DNA of 64,000 nucleotides from Amycolatopsis sp. NBC_01488 (GTDB lineage: Bacteria; Actinomycetota; Actinomycetes; Mycobacteriales; Pseudonocardiaceae). A program made the translations under genes and the position numbers. The notes under the pieces were generated by a model, which was given only the letters and a program-made list of their open reading frames with translations, was not told the origin of the DNA and ran no database searches. Every line of letters begins with the position of its first letter. Positions within the stretch are counted from its first letter, which is position 1. Where the stretch lies: assembly GCF_036227105.1 (NCBI RefSeq), contig NZ_CP109434.1:2422001-2486000 (forward strand), read 5' to 3'. This document shows positions 1 through 7,864 of this stretch, one piece after another.

Positions 1-497
1 AATCGACCCGCACGACCGGTGGCGTCTCGCGGATCACGCTGCAGGGTCGCTACGGCCCGGTGCTGGCGCAGTACGCCTACCCGCAGGAGCCGCTTTTCGC
101 GTCACCGGTGCCGGCCGGCGCGTTCGCCACCACCGGCGTGTCCTCGATGCTGGCCGTGGACCAGGCCGATCCGACGAAGTTCCTGATGATGGAGCGCTCG
201 TTCGTCACCGGCGTCGGCAACAAGGTGCGCGTCTACGAGATCGACACGAAGGGCGCGACGAACGTCCTGAACGTCAAGTCCCTGGCCGACGCGAAGAACG
301 TCAAGCCGGTGCAGAAGCGCCTGCTCTTCGACGCCGCCGACCTTGGGCTGTCCACTGTGGACAACCTGGAGGGCATGACGTGGGGCCCGAAGCTGCCGAA
401 CGGCGAGCGGAGCTTGATCATCGTCAGCGACAACAACTTCTCGGCCACCCAGGTCACCCAGTTCGTCGCACTGGCGGTCCCCGCGGAACGGCTTTGA
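1..497 (+). CDS. esterase-like activity of phytase family protein, C-terminal part
   Basis: The reading frame is open from the first complete codon at position 3 to a TGA at 495-497, so the gene enters from outside the window and about 164 C-terminal residues are seen. The stretch DNLEGMTWGP followed by SLIIVSDNNF is the signature of the phytase-like esterase domain (a beta-propeller-like fold found in many secreted actinobacterial proteins). The last blade, VTQFVALAVP, closes the domain and nothing follows it. The substrate is unknown; these proteins are usually exported, but the signal peptide would lie outside the window. The leuS leader promoter overlaps its last codons. Confidence 0.75.
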   Translation, partial: STRTTGGVSRITLQGRYGPVLAQYAYPQEPLFASPVPAGAFATTGVSSMLAVDQADPTKFLMMERSFVTGVGNKVRVYEIDTKGATNVLNVKSLADAKNVKPVQKRLLFDAADLGLSTVDNLEGMTWGPKLPNGERSLIIVSDNNFSATQVTQFVALAVPAERL

Positions 498-506
498 CCA
501 GCAAGT

Positions 507-612
507 TACGATGAAGGTATGAACACGGCTCGGCTGCTCCTTAGCCTGCCGCGCTGACCGGGCCCGGCCCGGCCGGCGCGGCGACCCCTCATGCCCTGGT
601 GGCTGAGGGGTC
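507..612 (+). promoter_or_regulatory. leuL: leucine attenuator leader of leuS, with leader peptide
   Basis: A TANNNT-type -10 box, TACGAT (507-512), stands six bases before an ATG at 519, so the transcript is probably leaderless. ATG 519 opens a 12-codon reading frame (519-557) encoding [12 protein letters not shown], with four leucine codons in a five-codon stretch. It is followed by a GC-rich self-pairing segment (about 558-580) and then a terminator hairpin, GACCCCTCA (583-591) with TGAGGGGTC (604-612), trailed by a T-rich GTTGTTT. This is the layout of a classical attenuator: ribosome stalling at Leu codons under leucine starvation would favour read-through into leuS. Classical attenuators upstream of leuS were predicted earlier in Streptomyces; the fold here is read by eye. 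Confidence 0.8.
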
Positions 613-652
613 GAGTTGTTTCTGGACGAGCTTGAAACGAAGGAAGACGGCG

Positions 653-3493
653 ATGACCGAGACACCAGGGACCGACGTCCCGGCGCACCGCTACACGGCC
701 GCGCTGGCGGGTCAGATCGAGCAGCGGTGGCAGGACCACTGGGCCGACCAGGGCACCTTCCACGCGCCCAACCCCGTCGGGCCGCTCGCCGTCGAGGGGC
801 AGCCGGTGCCCAGCGACAAGCTGTTCGTCCAGGACATGTTCCCGTACCCGTCGGGCTCCGGCCTGCACGTCGGGCACCCGCTGGGCTTCATCAGCACCGA
901 CGTCTTCGCCCGGTACCACCGGATGATCGGGCGCAACGTGCTGCACACGATGGGCTTCGACGCGTTCGGCCTGCCGGCCGAGCAGTACGCGGTCCAGACC
1001 GGGCAGCACCCGCGCAAGACGACCGAGGAGAACATCCGGACCTACCTGCGCCAGATCCGGCGCCTGGGCCTGGGCCACGACGAACGCCGGCGCATCTCCA
1101 CGATCGACCCCGAGTACTACCGCTGGACCCAGTGGATCTTCCTGCAGATCTTCAACTCCTGGTACGACACCGACGCGGGCAAGGCGCGCCCGATCGCCGA
1201 ACTGGAGGCCGCCTTCGCCGACGGCTCGCGGTCCACGCCGGACGGCCGTGACTGGTCGGCGCTGAGCGCCGTCGAGCGGAAGAAGGTGATCGACGACCAC
1301 CGGCTGGTGTACATCTCCGAAGCGCCGGTCAACTGGTGCCCGGGCCTGGGCACGGTGCTGTCGAACGAAGAGGTCACCGCCGACGGCCGCAGCGAACGCG
1401 GCAACTTCCCGGTCTTCCGCCGCAACCTGCGGCAGTGGATGATGCGGATCACCGCGTACGCCGATCGCCTGGTCGACGACCTGGACCTGCTGGACTGGCC
1501 GGAGAAGGTCAAGTCCATGCAGCGGAACTGGATCGGCCGCTCGCACGGCGCGCGCGTCACGTTCAAGGCCGGCGAAGACGCGATCGAGGTCTTCACGACC
1601 CGGCCGGACACGCTGTTCGGCGCCACGTACATGGTGCTGGCGCCGGAACACCCGCTGGTCGACAAGCTGACGGCTTCCACGTGGCCCGAGGACGTCGACT
1701 CCCGGTGGACCGGTGGCGCCGCGACGCCCGCCGACGCCATCAAGGAGTACCGCGTCGCCGCGTCGCGGAAGTCCGAGCTGGACCGGCAGGAGAACAAGGA
1801 GAAGACCGGCGTCTTCACCGGCGCGTACGCGACGAACCCGGTCAACGACAAGCAGATTCCGATCTTCGTCGCCGACTACGTGCTGATGGGCTACGGCACC
1901 GGCGCGATCATGGCCGTCCCCGGCCAGGACGTCCGCGACTGGGAGTTCGCCGAGAAGTTCGGGCTGGACATCATCCGGACCGTGCAGCCGTCCGAAGGTT
2001 TCGACGGCAAGGCGTACACGGGTGACGGACCGGCGATCAACTCGGGCTTCCTGGACGGCATGGACGTCGCCGAGGCCAAGAAGACGATCATCGAGAAGCT
2101 GGCCGAAGACGGCACCGGTGTCGGCACCGTCCAGTTCAAGCTGCGCGACTGGCTGTTCTCACGCCAGCGCTACTGGGGTGAGCCGTTCCCGGTCGTCTAC
2201 GACGAAGACGGCGAAGTCCACGCCGTGCCCGAGTCGATGCTGCCGATCGAGCTGCCCGAGGTCGCCGACTACTCGCCGGTGACGTTCGACCCGGAGGACC
2301 GCGACTCGATGCCGTCGTCGCCGCTGGCGCGCGCGACCGACTGGGTCGAGGTCGAGCTGGACCTGGGCGACGGCCCGAAGACCTACCGCCGCGACATCAA
2401 CACGATGCCGAACTGGGCGGGTTCGTGCTGGTACCAGCTGCGCTACGTGGACCCGACGAACACGGAGACGTTCTGCGCGCCGGAGAACGAGGCGTACTGG
2501 TTGGGCCCGCGCCCGGGTGAGCACGGCGCGGACGACACCGGCGGCGTCGACCTGTACGTCGGCGGCGTCGAGCACGCGGTGCTGCACCTGCTGTACTCGC
2601 GGTTCTGGCACAAGGTGCTGTTCGACCTGGGCCACGTGACGTCCAAGGAGCCGTACCGGAAGCTGTTCAACCAGGGCTACATCGAGGCGTACGCGTACAC
2701 GGACGCGCGCGGTGTCTACGTCCCGGCCGAGCAGGTCGAGGAGCGCGACGGGAAGTACTTCTTCAACGGCGAAGAGGTCACCCAGGAGTACGGCAAGATG
2801 GGCAAGAGCCTGAAGAACGTCGTCACGCCGGACGAGATGGCCGAGAACTACGGCGCCGACACGTTCCGGTTCTACGAGATGGCGATGGGGCCGCTGGCCA
2901 TGTCGCGCCCGTGGGCGACCAAGGACGTCGTGGGCGCGCACCGGTTCCTGCAGCGGCTGTGGCGCCTGGTCGTCGACGAGGCGACCGGCGAGCTGCGAGT
3001 GTCCACTGAGGACGCTTCGGAGGCGGATCGCAAGGTGCTGCACAAGACCATCGCGGGCGTCCGCGAGGACTACGCGGAGATGCGGTTCAACACGGCCGGC
3101 GCGAAGCTGATCGAGCTGAACAACCACGTCACCAAGGTGTACGGCGCCGCGGCGTCGACCCCACGCGAGCTGGCCGAGCCGCTGGTGCTGATGCTGGCGC
3201 CGCTGGCCCCGCACCTGGCCGAGGAGCTGTGGCACCGGCTGGGCCACGCGGATTCGCTGGTGCAGGGCCCGTTCCCGGTGGTCGACGAGAAGTACCTGGT
3301 CGAGGACTCCGTCGAGTACCCGATCCAGGTCAACGGCAAGGTCCGCTCCCGCGTCACCGTGCCGGCTTCCGCGTCGTCGGACGACGTCCAGGCGGCGGCG
3401 CTGGCGGACGAAAAGGTCGCGGCGATGGTCGGCGAGGGCTCGCCGCGCAAGGTGATCGTGGTGCCGGGGCGGCTGGTCAACATCGTCCTGTAG
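653..3493 (+). CDS. leuS: leucyl-tRNA synthetase
   Basis: Charges tRNA-Leu with leucine in the cytoplasm. The 946-residue protein shows the class I signatures: the HIGH motif as HVGH at residues 72-75 ([10 protein letters not shown]) and the KMSKS loop as KMGKS at residues 715-719. A CP1 editing domain lies between them, and the tRNA-binding anticodon and C-terminal domains follow. The open frame begins earlier at 599, but ATG 653 gives the family-typical N-terminus and follows AAGGAAG, so it was chosen. The gene lies 41 bases after a leucine attenuator hairpin. In M. tuberculosis leuS (Rv0041) also lies close to the dnaB/ino1 region, which fits an oriC-proximal location. Confidence 0.97.
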   Translation: MTETPGTDVPAHRYTAALAGQIEQRWQDHWADQGTFHAPNPVGPLAVEGQPVPSDKLFVQDMFPYPSGSGLHVGHPLGFISTDVFARYHRMIGRNVLHTMGFDAFGLPAEQYAVQTGQHPRKTTEENIRTYLRQIRRLGLGHDERRRISTIDPEYYRWTQWIFLQIFNSWYDTDAGKARPIAELEAAFADGSRSTPDGRDWSALSAVERKKVIDDHRLVYISEAPVNWCPGLGTVLSNEEVTADGRSERGNFPVFRRNLRQWMMRITAYADRLVDDLDLLDWPEKVKSMQRNWIGRSHGARVTFKAGEDAIEVFTTRPDTLFGATYMVLAPEHPLVDKLTASTWPEDVDSRWTGGAATPADAIKEYRVAASRKSELDRQENKEKTGVFTGAYATNPVNDKQIPIFVADYVLMGYGTGAIMAVPGQDVRDWEFAEKFGLDIIRTVQPSEGFDGKAYTGDGPAINSGFLDGMDVAEAKKTIIEKLAEDGTGVGTVQFKLRDWLFSRQRYWGEPFPVVYDEDGEVHAVPESMLPIELPEVADYSPVTFDPEDRDSMPSSPLARATDWVEVELDLGDGPKTYRRDINTMPNWAGSCWYQLRYVDPTNTETFCAPENEAYWLGPRPGEHGADDTGGVDLYVGGVEHAVLHLLYSRFWHKVLFDLGHVTSKEPYRKLFNQGYIEAYAYTDARGVYVPAEQVEERDGKYFFNGEEVTQEYGKMGKSLKNVVTPDEMAENYGADTFRFYEMAMGPLAMSRPWATKDVVGAHRFLQRLWRLVVDEATGELRVSTEDASEADRKVLHKTIAGVREDYAEMRFNTAGAKLIELNNHVTKVYGAAASTPRELAEPLVLMLAPLAPHLAEELWHRLGHADSLVQGPFPVVDEKYLVEDSVEYPIQVNGKVRSRVTVPASASSDDVQAAALADEKVAAMVGEGSPRKVIVVPGRLVNIVL

Positions 3494-3535
3494 CACGCTG
3501 TCGGAAAGCCGCCGGTGCTTTCCGCGGGTTCCCGA

Positions 3536-3557
3536 TTTGATTGAGCAGTCAATGAAA
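3536..3557 (+). promoter_or_regulatory. TetR-type operator palindrome upstream of the broken SDR gene
   Basis: An interrupted palindrome has the core ATTGA-N4-TCAAT (3540-3553), extended outward by TTT on the left and AAA on the right with one unpaired position. It stands 27 bases before the SDR start codon. Size and symmetry suit a TetR dimer, and a TetR gene lies at the other end of the SDR remnant. That regulator has not been shown to bind here; the assignment is inference. Confidence 0.5.
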
Positions 3558-3583
3558 ACGGCTCGATCAAAGGAGAACCGGGG

Positions 3584-3936
3584 ATGACCCTCGACGGCAA
3601 GGTGGCGCTGGTGACGGGCGGCAGCCGCGGCATCGGCGCGGCCACGGCACTGCGGCTCGCCGAGGACGGCGCGGACGTCGCGCTGACCTGACCAGGGCGT
3701 TGGCGCGTGAGCTGGGCCCGCGCGGCATCACGGTCAACCTGGTCCACCCGGGTCCGACGGACACGGACATGAACCCGGCCGACGGCCCGTACGCGGCCGA
3801 CCAGGCCGCGATGACGGCGTTCGACCGCTACGGCACGCCGTCGGAAGTGGCGTCCGCGGTGTCCTACCTGGCTGCGCCGAGCAGCGCGTACGTGACGGCG
3901 GCGGTGCTTTCGGTGGACGGCGGCCACGCGGCTTAG
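3584..3936 (+). pseudogene. short-chain dehydrogenase/reductase, internally deleted
   Basis: The N-terminus starts at ATG 3584 after AAGGAG and shows the Rossmann cofactor motif TGGSRGIG, but the frame stops at TGA 3689 after 35 codons. From about 3691, in another frame, it resumes with the family's C-terminal part: RALARELGPRGITVN, the HPGPTDTDMN loop and a final SVDGG. About 115 residues, including the catalytic Ser and YxxxK, are missing. The junction reads CTGACCTGACC, a short direct repeat, which suggests deletion between CTGACC copies. The stop overlaps the convergent TetR stop by 3 bases. No active enzyme is expected unless this is a sequence error. Confidence 0.8.
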
Positions 3937-4670
3937 CCGGAGTAGAGCCCGATCTCCCGGGCGAGGTCGATGAGCATGGCCTCGAACAGGACGTCCGGCT
4001 TGGACATCGGGATCGGGTAGTTGCCGAAGACCTCGAGCGTGACGTGCCCGTAGAGCCGGGCCCAGAACTGGATCATCAGGTACGTCACGCCGAGGTCGAT
4101 CTTCTCCACCGGCACGGCCCGGTCGGACTCGGCGAGCACGGCGACCAGGGACTCCTGGAACGTCTTGAGGTCGTCCCGCAGCTCGTCGGGCACCCCGCTG
4201 GCGGACGGCAGCACGATGTCGGTCCGCGCGAGCACCCGCCCGGCGGCGGCCAGGAAGATGCGTCCGAAGGGCTCGTCGACCCGGCTCAACGCACTGCCGG
4301 CCGTCGATCCGACCCCGCCGGTCGGCGAGGCGAAGACGAGCGTGAATTCCTTCGTGTGGGTGAGCGCCCAGCGCCGGAAGCCCTTGCAGATCGCGAAGAG
4401 CTGCAGAATACCGTCGTCGGGCAGGTCGGCGATGTCCCCGGCGAGCTCGTCGGCGAGGTCGGCGCAGACGTCCAGCCGCAGGTTCTCGACGAGGTCGTCC
4501 CGCGACTCGTAGTACCGGTAGAGCGCGGGCGCGGTGATCCCCAGCTCCCGAGCGATGGCACGCAGCGTGACCGCCTCCGGCCCCTGCTCGACGAGCAGCT
4601 TCCGGGCGGTCCGCCGGATGTCCTGTTCGGTAGCCGCACGCGCGCGACCCCTCCGCGTGGGGTGGCTCAT
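3933..4670 (-). CDS. TetR/AcrR family transcriptional regulator
   Basis: A 245-residue repressor-type protein. Residues about 15-60 form the TetR helix-turn-helix: IRRTARKLLVEQG, then VTLRAIARELGITAPALYRYY, where the YRYY recognition-helix end is typical. The C-terminal half is an all-helical ligand-binding and dimer domain of the WHG/TetR_C_13-like kind (FARLYGH-type segment QFWARLYGHVTLEVFG). The ligand is unknown. It converges on, and overlaps, the remnant SDR gene; TetR regulators of this class often control a neighbouring SDR, and a TetR-like palindrome lies upstream of that remnant. The protein itself is intact, unlike its neighbours. Confidence 0.9.
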   Translation of the reverse strand: MSHPTRRGRARAATEQDIRRTARKLLVEQGPEAVTLRAIARELGITAPALYRYYESRDDLVENLRLDVCADLADELAGDIADLPDDGILQLFAICKGFRRWALTHTKEFTLVFASPTGGVGSTAGSALSRVDEPFGRIFLAAAGRVLARTDIVLPSASGVPDELRDDLKTFQESLVAVLAESDRAVPVEKIDLGVTYLMIQFWARLYGHVTLEVFGNYPIPMSKPDVLFEAMLIDLAREIGLYSG

Positions 4671-4907
4671 CCGAACAGTCTAGGTGCTTGCTACGACAAC
4701 TCCTGCATCAACGCGATCTCCGCCGTAACGAAAAGGTGCAGCTCAGGCCCGCGCCTCGAGAGTGCTCGACACGGCTTCCGCCACTCCGCGCCCGCGACGG
4801 CGCCGAGCGGGCCGCCCGGCACGAAGAGCCGAACCGCCCGCGACTGTCGGTGCCGTGTGCCACACTCGGTCGCCGTACGGCTACTGACGTGAACGGGGGA
4901 GGTTCGC
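4671..4907. other. intergenic region between TetR gene and the damaged T7SS cluster
   Basis: About 240 bases separating divergent transcription units. I see no conserved coding sequence, tRNA or clear palindrome. It must hold the TetR promoter and the promoter of the YbaB-like gene; GGGGGAGG at about 4893-4900 is the probable ribosome binding site of the GTG at 4908. Confidence 0.4.
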
Positions 4908-5322
4908 GTGTCGAACCCTGAGCAGCTGATCGCGGACTTCGAAACCCGAGGTCGACCACGCGGGCAACCTCGTCGGCCTCGAAATCGGCATGAGCGTGCG
5001 CGACAAGCCGGACCTGGCCGAGGAAATCCTCCGCACCGTCAAGGCCGCGCAGAGCCGGCTCGCCGCGGCGGTGCGGGCCGGCGTCACCGACCCGGTCGGC
5101 CCGGAAGTGCTGAACGAGCTGGTCAGCCGCCTCGAGCAGGCGTTCCCGGCGCCCGCACCGGAAGGGTTCGCCGCCCCGCCGGCTCCGCTGCGCAACGACG
5201 GCGACCGGTTCGTGCCGGAAGAGGTCCGCCAGCCGCCACCGGAGCCGCCGCGCGCACCGCGCCCGTCGGCCGACGACGGCCGTGACGACGACTACTTCAG
5301 CGACGGCGATTACCTGCGCTGA
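4908..5322 (+). pseudogene. YbaB/EbfC-like nucleoid protein, frameshifted with internal deletion
   Basis: GTG 4908, preceded by GGGGGAGG, begins MSNPEQLIADFET, the usual start of YbaB/EbfC-like proteins linked to actinobacterial T7SS clusters. At about 4946-4948 the frame changes, and the body continues in another frame as EVDHAGNLVGLEIG, then a helical segment (DLAEEILRTVKAAQSRL) and an acidic-proline tail to TGA 5322. Some 25-30 residues of coiled coil and beta strand that normally join the two parts are missing. The second frame alone could start at ATG 4990 but would lack the DNA-binding core. A decayed gene or an assembly error; homologues precede EspC-like genes, as here. Confidence 0.7.
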
Positions 5323-5345
5323 AGCGCGGACGAGGGAGGGGAACC

Positions 5346-5659
5346 ATGGCCGGACCAGCTGGCCCCGGCTTCGCGGTCGATCCGCAGGAGCTGCGGGAGC
5401 ACCGCGCGCACATCGAGGCGATCACCGACCGGATCGACCGCTGCAAGGAGGCCGCCCAGTCGACCGAGCACCCTGAGGCGTTCGGCCGCTCGGCATGCCG
5501 CTCGCCGCGATCTGTGCCGTCGCCCAGCAGGTGGCGGAGATCGCGATCGAATCGGCGTCGACGTCGTCGTACGACCATTCGACCCGCATCCAGCTCTGGC
5601 AGCAGCTGAAGGAAGCCGACGAGACGGAGTTCAAGGACCTGTTCAAGGTGGAGGACTGA
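5346..5659 (+). pseudogene. EspC/DUF2580-like type VII secretion target, single-base frameshift
   Basis: ATG 5346 follows GAGGGAGG. The first frame reads FAVDPQELREHRAHIEAITDRI, a helix typical of the EspC/DUF2580 family of small T7SS substrates. After EAFG at about 5484-5488 the frame shifts, and the expected continuation GMPLAAICAVAQQVAEIAIE, then LWQQLKEADETEF, runs in the next frame to TGA 5657-5659. Restoring one C (GGCCCG for GGCCG) would make a single protein of about 104 residues. It follows the YbaB-like gene by 23 bases, the usual order in these clusters. The frameshift is real decay, phase variation or a base-call error; I cannot tell which. Confidence 0.7.
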
Positions 5660-5662
5660 GCG

Positions 5663-5812
5663 GTGGCCGAAAACCCGTTGATCAAGACGGACGCGGCGGA
5701 CGACTGCAAGGTTTGGGAAGGTGCGGGTCTCGTCCAGGACTTCCTGGACGCGGGCGCCGCCGTCGCCGACGGCAACTGGACCGAGGGCCTGGTGAACGCC
5801 GCGTTCGGTCGG
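5663..5812 (+). pseudogene. N-terminal fragment of a T7SS effector-type protein
   Basis: GTG 5663 lies 3 bases after the EspC-like stop. About 49 residues read as MAENPLIKTDAADD then VWEGAGLVQDFLDAGAAVADGNWTEG, resembling the N-terminus of large proteins encoded after EspC-like genes in Pseudonocardiales T7SS cassettes, many of which carry C-terminal toxin domains. At about 5808-5812 coherent coding stops, and a different reading frame carrying the end of another protein begins. Everything after the first 49 residues, including any toxin domain, is therefore missing. Function cannot be stated from what remains. Confidence 0.5.
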
Positions 5813-6693
5813 TGCGCAAGCCGGTCCGTGACGAGCTGGTCATCGACGCAGCCGGGATCTCGCGGGTGATCGGCGGGGTCGTCTGGGCCGTGCGGTGGGA
5901 CGAGCTGGGCGCGGCGTCGGTCGTCGAGAGCACGGAGAAGCACGGCGGCCGCCAGATCGTGCTCGCCCCGGCTCGGGACGGGTTCGAAAGCCGGCACCAG
6001 AGCCTGGTCCCCCTCGGCCGCGGGGATTACGTGGTGGCGGGGATCCGGCTGTACGAACCGGAAGTCCCGCGGGTGCGCGAGGCGCTGGCGAAGCACATCG
6101 GCGTCGAGGTCGAGCGCGTCGCCGCCCCGCAGGTGCCCGCACCACCGCCGATCCCGGCAGCCGTGCCGGACTGGGTTCCGCCGCCCCTCGAACCGACCGG
6201 TGCCGTCGAGATCCACGTGAACGCGTGGAACCGGGTGCTGCTGCGCTGGGTTCAGCTGTTCGCCCTGATGATCGAGCTGGGACTCGGCGCCGCGATCGAA
6301 TTCGGCCCGCGCGAGGTCCGCACGGCGTGCATCGTCGTCTTCGTGGTCGTCTTCGGCGCTACGACGTGGTTGGAGCTCGGGGAACGGCAGAGCCGTGCCC
6401 GGAAGCACCGCGTCACCCTGACGCTGTCGGCCGCCGGGATCCGCTGGACGACCTACTACCGGCGGATCGTCGTTTCCAGGCCGGAAATCGCCGAGCTGCG
6501 GACGCCGACGCGACTGCTCGAGTTCCGCCCGGCGAACGACGACTTCCCGCTCACGCGCCCGGATCTCGAGCGGCTGCGGCAGGACGACGGCTGGTACCGG
6601 CTGCCGCTTGCGCTGAGCGCGACGGCGTCGAAGGAATTCGACGCGCAGATCGGCGACGTGCTCCCCGGCGGCGTGCGGCTGACCGTCGGCTGA
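5813..6693 (+). pseudogene. membrane protein with PH-like domain, 5'-truncated by the same deletion
   Basis: From about 5813 a new frame reads VRDELVIDAAGISRVIGGVVWAVRWDELGAASV, a PH-domain-like beta sheet as in bacterial PH_2/YcxB-type membrane proteins. A proline-rich linker follows, then two hydrophobic helices (VLLRWVQLFALMIELGLGAA and CIVVFVVVFGATTWLEL) and a second copy of the same kind of domain (LTLSAAGIRWTTYYRRIVV), ending at TGA 6693. No start codon with a ribosome site precedes it, because it is fused out of frame to the effector fragment. In an intact cluster it may have been a membrane partner or immunity protein; that is inference. Confidence 0.55.
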
Positions 6694-6994
6694 GCAGGGG
6701 CGCCGCCGACGCCGATCACTCGGGGGGCTACGTGATCGGCGCCGGCGACCCGATGCCCTGCCCGGCTGGCGCCGGTTGGGGCAACGCCACCACGTCTCGC
6801 GTGATGACGCACCAGGAGAGCGGGACCGGTCCGTGAAGTGACGGCCGGGGGAATCACATCCCCCGATCGAGTGACGGGCATCCGCTGCTCGCATGATTGT
6901 CGCACTCAACGCCGGATAAGTTACAAAAACCTTCACTTTCCTCTTGCGTACCCTTCCCGACCTGGCCGGACGGGTTTCGTGGCACAGTGCGGGG
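6694..6994. other. intergenic region before rbsK, with hairpin
   Basis: About 300 bases without a gene. It opens with a terminator-like hairpin (6704-6747), then an unremarkable stretch, then a relatively AT-rich patch around 6918-6950 (AAGTTACAAAAACC), the likely promoter zone of rbsK. No operator palindrome was recognised. Confidence 0.4.
6704..6747 (+). terminator. hairpin terminator after the damaged T7SS cluster
   Basis: GCCGATCAC (6711-6719) pairs with GTGATCGGC (6732-6740) across a 12-base loop. The stem extends outward to 6704 and 6747 with one mismatch. There is no T tract, as is common in high-GC actinobacteria. Confidence 0.55.
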
Positions 6995-7864
6995 ATGAAC
7001 TCCGACGTCCTCGTTGTGGGATCCGCCAATGCCGACCTCGTCGTCGCGGTCGACCGGCGGCCGGGCGGCGGCGAGACGGTGCTGGGCGGCGACACCGTGG
7101 TCTCGCCGGGTGGCAAGGGCGCCAACACGGCGGTCGCCGCGGGACGGCTCGGGGCGGACGTCGCACTCCTCGGTGCCGTCGGGGACGATTCCTACGGTCG
7201 GCTATTGCTCGATTCGCTGCGCGCCGCGGGCGTCGACACCGGGTTGGTCCGGACCAGTGAGCGGCCGACCGGCATCGCCTACATCACCGTCACCCCGGAC
7301 GGCGAGAACGCCATCCTCGTCTCCCCCGGCGCCAACTCGAGCGTCGAGCCCGGCGACGTCGACGCCGTCTTCGACGGGGTCGAGATCATGGTCGCCTCGC
7401 TCGAGGTGCCGCTGCCGACCGTCGAGCACGCGGTCGCGCGGGCCGCCGAACACGGCGTCAAGGTGCTGCTGAACCTGTCGCCGGCGGCGAAGCTCGCCCC
7501 GGAGACGCTGGCCAGGCTCGACGTCCTGCTGGTCAACGAACACGAAGCCGCCTGGCTCACCGGGCCCGGCGCGGACTTCCGGAAGCTGCTGGACCTCGGG
7601 CCGCGTGCCGCCGTCGTCACGCTCGGCGCGGCGGGTGCGGTCGTGGTGGCGAAGGACGGCACGACCGAGGTCGAGTCGCCGAAGGTCGAGGCCGTCGACA
7701 CCACCGGTGCCGGGGACGCCTTCGCGGGCGCGCTCGCGGCGTCCCTCGCCGACGGGGCCGACCTCGTCTCCGCGGCTCAGCGCGCGGTGCGCGTCGCGGC
7801 CTTCAGCGTGACGCGGCACGGCGCGCAGCCGTCCTACCCGACCGCCGCCGACCTGGGGGAATGA
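6995..7864 (+). CDS. rbsK: ribokinase
   Basis: Phosphorylates D-ribose at O-5 with ATP. The 289-residue protein has the PfkB family N-terminal motif SPGGKGANTAVAAGRLGADV (about residues 35-54) and the C-terminal anion-hole and catalytic signature DTTGAGDAFAGALA with the base Asp (about 235-248). ATG 6995 was chosen over the longer open frame because it gives the family-typical start VLVVGSANADLV. No ribose transporter adjoins it; the next gene overlaps by four bases (ATGA), so they are co-translated with a ParB-like protein and probably ptsI. Another PfkB sugar kinase activity is possible but the motifs suit ribokinase well. Confidence 0.9.
   Translation: MNSDVLVVGSANADLVVAVDRRPGGGETVLGGDTVVSPGGKGANTAVAAGRLGADVALLGAVGDDSYGRLLLDSLRAAGVDTGLVRTSERPTGIAYITVTPDGENAILVSPGANSSVEPGDVDAVFDGVEIMVASLEVPLPTVEHAVARAAEHGVKVLLNLSPAAKLAPETLARLDVLLVNEHEAAWLTGPGADFRKLLDLGPRAAVVTLGAAGAVVVAKDGTTEVESPKVEAVDTTGAGDAFAGALAASLADGADLVSAAQRAVRVAAFSVTRHGAQPSYPTAADLGE

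Noticed and set aside
558..612. T-box riboswitch upstream of leuS
   Set aside because: No T-box sequence or specifier loop seen; a leader peptide with Leu codons explains the region.
27..1651. Large minus-strand frames opposite the phytase-like gene and leuS
   Set aside because: No recognisable domain or ribosome site; shadows of strongly conserved plus-strand genes.
5985..6000. tRNA T-arm-like GGTTCGAA sequence
   Set aside because: Isolated within a coding remnant; no cloverleaf partners around it. No tRNA was found elsewhere in the window.
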